Of a DNA stretch of 35,078 nt, positions 32,801 to 35,078 are shown piece after piece. Each line of letters opens with the position of its first letter. Within the stretch, counting starts at the first letter, position 1. A program made the position numbers and the translations under genes. The notes beneath the pieces were generated by a model. That model saw only the letters and a list, made by a program, of their open reading frames with translations, did no database searches and was not told the DNA's origin. The stretch covers positions 1 through 35,078 of the forward strand of contig PLXP01000115.1 of NCBI GenBank assembly GCA_003151435.1, written 5' to 3'. Source of the stretch: Acidobacteriaceae bacterium (GTDB lineage Bacteria; Acidobacteriota; Terriglobia; Terriglobales; Acidobacteriaceae).

Positions 32801-33240
32801 GAGTAGCGCGACGTGGCAATCATCAGCCGGCCATCCGGCGCCCATCCCGCGGGCTGCGCTTCACCATCCCACGTGCGCCGCTGCGGCAGACCGCCGCTGA
32901 TCGGCATGGTGTAGACCTCGTTTGGCCCTTCGTAGTTGGCGAGAAAAGCAACCGTCTTGCCATCGGGGGAGATGGCCGCCTGCGACTCCGTGCCAGGCGC
33001 GGTCGTCAGACGCTGTGCTGAGCCGCCGTTCACGCTCACGGTCCACAGATCGCCCTCCGAAGTGAAGACGATCGTGTCGCCATGCACCGCCGGGTCGCGA
33101 TAGTAGCCCTTGTGCGTCTGTTCCGCGCCCATGGCTGGGCTGGTCGACGGCGGGGCAGCTATGAGGGGCAACGAGGTGGGAACAAGAAGGAAAAAAGCAA
33201 CGGCAACGGCGGCACGGCGCACGAGTGTTTCGACAGGCAT
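29806..33240 (-). CDS. Tricorn-type S41 protease, exported
   Basis: This encodes 1144 residues from ATG 33240 with GGGAG five bases upstream. Signal peptide is about 5-29. Two propeller regions follow (WD/TolB-like; YYRDPAVHGDTIVFTSEGDL, LFFTRWGKQWSSTKRYKGGW, WSADSRWLAFSDNADNSF). A highly charged linker at about 560-622 is made of Asp-Lys dipeptides and Lys/Glu/Ala repeats. After it come the C1 helical domain with His804 (SALHTFVQGGD), a PDZ domain (about 830-915; ITSIDGVGV) and the S41 core (about 920-1085; GYVHLRAMG, LIIDVRHNHGGNIDSW) with predicted nucleophile Ser1029 in DHETASDGEAFAEGF. It is expected to degrade peptides in the periplasm as a large oligomer. The charged linker is unusually long. 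Confidence 0.93.
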   Translation of the reverse strand: MPVETLVRRAAVAVAFFLLVPTSLPLIAAPPSTSPAMGAEQTHKGYYRDPAVHGDTIVFTSEGDLWTVSVNGGSAQRLTTAPGTESQAAISPDGKTVAFLANYEGPNEVYTMPISGGLPQRRTWDGEAQPAGWAPDGRLMIATSRYSTLPGEKLVLVDSQGKREIVPLAEASEAAYGADGHTLFFTRWGKQWSSTKRYKGGWAENLWRFDGQGEAVPLTADYDGTSGHPMFWNGRVYFLSDRDGVMNVYSIDEQGHGVKQDSHQRAFDVESASLSDGHIVYASGADLWRLDLATGHEEIIPITLVSDFDQMREHWVKKPLDYLTAVHISPDGGSAVFTARGEVFTLPAKNGRIVKVAGDSAVRFREARFLPDGKGIVALSTQSGETEFWKYPVNGVGASEQWTKDAKVLRWDGVTSPDGHWLAHFDKDQQLWIYDIKTKQEKRIAQSMNGDYGDLSWSADSRWLAFSDNADNSFQQIKLLNVESGAIQAITSDRFNSGSPVWSADGKWMYFLSDRMLKTTIQSPWGPRQPQPHFDRTVKIYQLALTTGLRSPFLPPDELHPDADKDKDKDKDKDKDKKDDSKSADAKKADEKKPAEKTADKKSDEKKSDEKKDDKKPAEVKIDFTDLASRLSEVPAPAGNYGSLQAAEKRLCWLNASDDQHEHLALQCLDIANKGDEPDTVMSDVKPNYEISFDRKKLLVNKGENFYILDSDVKGSALGDAKTLGKAEINLSRWTITTNPREEYRGLFLDAWRLERDYFYDRNMHGVDWPATRDHYLPLVDRVADRDELNDVIAQMVGELSALHTFVQGGDARKSADHVDLATLGARLRRDEKAGGYVVEHIYLHDPDLPNLAPPLARLDSLVKEGEAITSIDGVGVLSVPDEGALLRGKANTQVLLHVKPASGDARDVLVTPISEHEDVQLRYTEWEYSRRLEVEKASKGSIGYVHLRAMGSNDMDQWARDFYPVFDRQGLIIDVRHNHGGNIDSWLLGTLLRQAWFYFQPRIGNPSWNMQYAFRGHIVVLCDHETASDGEAFAEGFRRLKLGKVIGTRTWGGEIWLSGSNVQADNGVATAAETGVYADGKWLIEGRGVEPDVVVDNLPHESFSGSDTQLQAALKELQDEIKADPRTVPAAPQHPDKSFRYQQ

Positions 33241-33470
33241 GAGAGCTCCCTTTCGGCAGGGTAGGTGGATCGAGGGCGGCAATCTTCGACTACTCCCTCA
33301 GGCGGAGAAACCAGCGACAAACAGACGATCCGGATATCTGATTTTGAAGCATACTACGGTGCCTGGCGGAATCGCCGGTGAATCGCAACCGTCAGTTCAT
33401 TTCGAATCTTGTTGCGGTGTGGCACAATATGAGACGTGGACTGTTCCAGTTCCCGGAGAGAAGCCAAGCA

Positions 33471-33731
33471 ATGACAGCAGTTCAGCAAAAGCGCGGATGG
33501 CTCTGGATTGCGATGGTTGCAATCGGAATCGCTCTCGTGCTGGTGCTGGCCCTTCATGCTCAAAGCGCGGACCACGCAGGATTTGCAGCGATTCTGCCTC
33601 TCCTGTTTGTCGGCATCATCTCGCCTCTCAGCCTGCTGTCGCCGCTGGCCTTCGTTTATCTTGGCCGCACGCCCGACGCTCCGGTCGTTCCGGCCACGTT
33701 CCAGCGCCCCCCGCCCTTCGGCTTCGCTTAA
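33471..33731 (+). CDS. Small two-helix membrane protein, unknown function
   Basis: This encodes 86 residues from ATG 33471, with GGAGAGAA about 14 bases upstream; the open frame extends upstream to 33378 without protein character. Two hydrophobic segments are visible: about 10-28 (WLWIAMVAIGIALVLVLAL) and 40-65 (AAILPLLFVGIISPLSLLS and following). The end is Pro-rich (TFQRPPPFGFA). No family is recognised. It is divergent from the tricorn gene and 93 nt before another small membrane gene on the same strand. Confidence 0.6.
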   Translation: MTAVQQKRGWLWIAMVAIGIALVLVLALHAQSADHAGFAAILPLLFVGIISPLSLLSPLAFVYLGRTPDAPVVPATFQRPPPFGFA

Positions 33732-33824
33732 TCTCCTAAGCGGCCTGCCCCGGCCAGCAGATTCTTCTGCCGCGTGCACGGCCTTGCAAGGCGAACTCCT
33801 CATCAGCGATTTCGAAGGTTATCT

Positions 33825-34178
33825 ATGACCGGTTCTGTGTTTGACATTTTATCGATGTGCGCCATGGCCCTGCCTCTTCTTGCGGTAGTGGGAATCGTGG
33901 TCCATTTTTACGTGCTGCGTGCCGCATGGAAGCGCAAACGGCGGAGCGGCATCCGTAACCCGGGCTTCTGCCCGTCGTTCTCTTCACTTGGAACGGCCTT
34001 TCAGCATCTGCAGGTCTTCCACCGCCCGAGCATGGCGTATGTTCTCGAAGCCAAAGAGGACGACGAAGCCGACGAGGACGACAAAGGCGACCCCGAAACG
34101 CCCTTGAAGTTCTTCCATCGCCAACTGCTTCGAATCCGCCGCGGCCAACCCATCGAACAGCTCGTGTTGCGGCTGTAA
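33825..34178 (+). CDS. Small single-pass membrane protein, unknown function
   Basis: This encodes 117 residues from ATG 33825, with GAAGG upstream; the frame is open from 33774. One hydrophobic helix spans about 8-30 (LSMCAMALPLLAVVGIVVHF), followed by a strongly basic stretch (RAAWKRKRRSG), so the C-terminus is probably cytoplasmic. The rest has an acidic low-complexity segment (EAKEDDEADEDDKGD) and a basic end (HRQLLRIRRGQPIEQLVL). No family is recognised. It lies between the two-helix protein and secA; no functional link is evident. Confidence 0.5.
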   Translation: MTGSVFDILSMCAMALPLLAVVGIVVHFYVLRAAWKRKRRSGIRNPGFCPSFSSLGTAFQHLQVFHRPSMAYVLEAKEDDEADEDDKGDPETPLKFFHRQLLRIRRGQPIEQLVLRL

Positions 34179-34274
34179 CCAGGACATCCCCAGTACCCAG
34201 AACCCGCCCGCAAGCGACAGGGGTGCATGCGCCCTGTCTACCCTCGGCATTTACACTGGTATACGGAGAATCCT

Positions 34275-35045
34275 GTGTTTTTCGATAAGGTCTTAACAAA
34301 GATTTTTGGCACGGCGAATGAGCGCGCCATTAAGCAGCTCACCCCTGTGGTCGCCACAATCAATGAATTTGAAGCGGGTACGCAGCAGCTCTCGGATGAG
34401 CAACTGCGGGCCAAGACGACTGAATTTCGAGCCCTGATCGCTGCCAAGCTCGAAGGCATCACCGACGCTGACGAAATCAAGACCGCCGAGCGCGCGGCCC
34501 TCGACGAAATTCTGCCCAAAGCCTTTGCGGTAGTACGCGAGGCGGGCTGGCGCGCCGTTCACATGCGCCATTTTGACGTTCAGCTCATCGGCGGCATGGT
34601 GCTGCACCAGGGCAAAATCTCTGAAATGAAGACTGGCGAAGGAAAAACGCTGGTCGCCACATTGGCTTGCTACTTGAACGCACTCGCCGGACGCGGAGTC
34701 CACGTGGTCACTGTAAACGACTACCTGGCCAAGCGCGACGCCGAGTGGATGGGCAAGATTTACGAGTTTCTCGGGCTGACGGTAGGCGTCATCGTCCACG
34801 ACCTGGACGACGCGGAGCGCCGGGAGGCCTACGCCGCCGACATCACCTACGGCACCAACAACGAATTCGGCTTCGACTACCTGCGCGACAATATGAAGTT
34901 TGAAATAAAAGATTGCGTGCAGCGCGGGCACTACTACGCCATCGTCGACGAAGTCGATTCGATCTTGATCGACGAAGCGCGTACTCCGCTCATCATCTCC
35001 GGCCCCACCGACCAGACCGCGGACAAGTATGCGCGCGCTCGCTAG
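34275..35045 (+). CDS. secA: SecA preprotein translocase ATPase, N-terminal part, interrupted by TAG
   Basis: The start is GTG at 34275 ([20 protein letters not shown]), with GGAG six bases upstream; an ATG at 34227 is less likely because the known SecA N-terminus begins at the GTG. Visible motifs: [20 protein letters not shown], Walker A MKTGEGKT (118-125), [35 protein letters not shown] and the Walker B/DEAD region [24 protein letters not shown] at 35043-35045 ends the frame after 256 codons, but the same frame continues with IIPQLVMGEEV, typical SecA sequence, to the window edge. SecA is a motor of about 900 residues for Sec-dependent export and is normally essential, so this is likely one gene with a sequence error or a real nonsense codon. 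Confidence 0.93.
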   Translation: MFFDKVLTKIFGTANERAIKQLTPVVATINEFEAGTQQLSDEQLRAKTTEFRALIAAKLEGITDADEIKTAERAALDEILPKAFAVVREAGWRAVHMRHFDVQLIGGMVLHQGKISEMKTGEGKTLVATLACYLNALAGRGVHVVTVNDYLAKRDAEWMGKIYEFLGLTVGVIVHDLDDAERREAYAADITYGTNNEFGFDYLRDNMKFEIKDCVQRGHYYAIVDEVDSILIDEARTPLIISGPTDQTADKYARAR

Positions 35046-35078
35046 ATCATTCCGCAACTGGTGATGGGCGAAGAGGTC

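Noticed and set aside
34227..34274. Upstream ATG as secA start
   Set aside because: The added residues ([12 protein letters not shown]...) do not resemble SecA, and the GTG at 34275 has GGAG at correct spacing and the usual SecA N-terminus.

Overview
The window looks like a chromosomal segment of an Acidobacteriota bacterium, probably class Terriglobia. This is inferred from gene families recognised by eye, not from a search: a VWFA-related secreted protein, two TIGR03118-type surface proteins, a YXWGXW-repeat protein, a tandem DUF507 pair, a tricorn-type S41 protease and a beta-propeller (Reg_prop/Y_Y_Y) sensor kinase. Coding sequence is GC-rich, with many antisense shadow frames.

Layout. 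1-567 holds no convincing gene. 568-3622 has a small membrane protein, a transglutaminase-like protein and, convergent to them, a VWFA-domain protein. 3805-12467 is a galactan/galactoside-utilisation locus. On the minus strand it has a truncated outer-membrane-protein tail, a GH53 endo-galactanase, a NarL-type response regulator, a 5'-truncated sugar-porter remnant, a GH59-like glycosidase and a Tat-exported TIM-barrel isomerase/epimerase-like protein. Divergent on the plus strand is a large propeller sensor kinase, the likely partner of the NarL-type regulator. Two transport-related remnants suggest that the locus has lost its uptake genes.

A tRNA-Glu(CTC) at 12494-12568 begins a second region. 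It holds an OmpR-type regulator, histidine kinase, coiled-coil porin and cupredoxin in one overlapping operon, preceded by an array of TGTCA direct repeats that resembles tandem Pho boxes. Two divergent/convergent TIGR03118 paralogues follow, then a decayed reading frame. The region ends at 22091-22130 with a 40-nt miniature of the same tRNA-Glu: the exact 5' 34 nt plus six bases that re-close the acceptor stem. The roughly 9.5 kb between the two tRNA copies could be an old integrated segment, but no integrase is visible.

22223-35078 is mostly housekeeping and envelope genes: two DUF507 genes, a thioredoxin-like 2Fe-2S ferredoxin, a conserved acidic protein, recJ, the YXWGXW protein with a 36-nt/108-nt tandem repeat, a predicted outer-membrane protein, tmk, a DinB-like protein, a tricorn protease, two small membrane proteins and the start of secA. 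The secA frame has an in-frame TAG after 256 codons, yet SecA-like sequence continues in the same frame to the window edge. This is either a sequence error or a genuine nonsense codon in a normally essential gene.

The points most worth checking are the tRNA-Glu miniature and its possible island, the TGTCA repeat array upstream of the regulator/porin/cupredoxin operon, and the secA stop codon.
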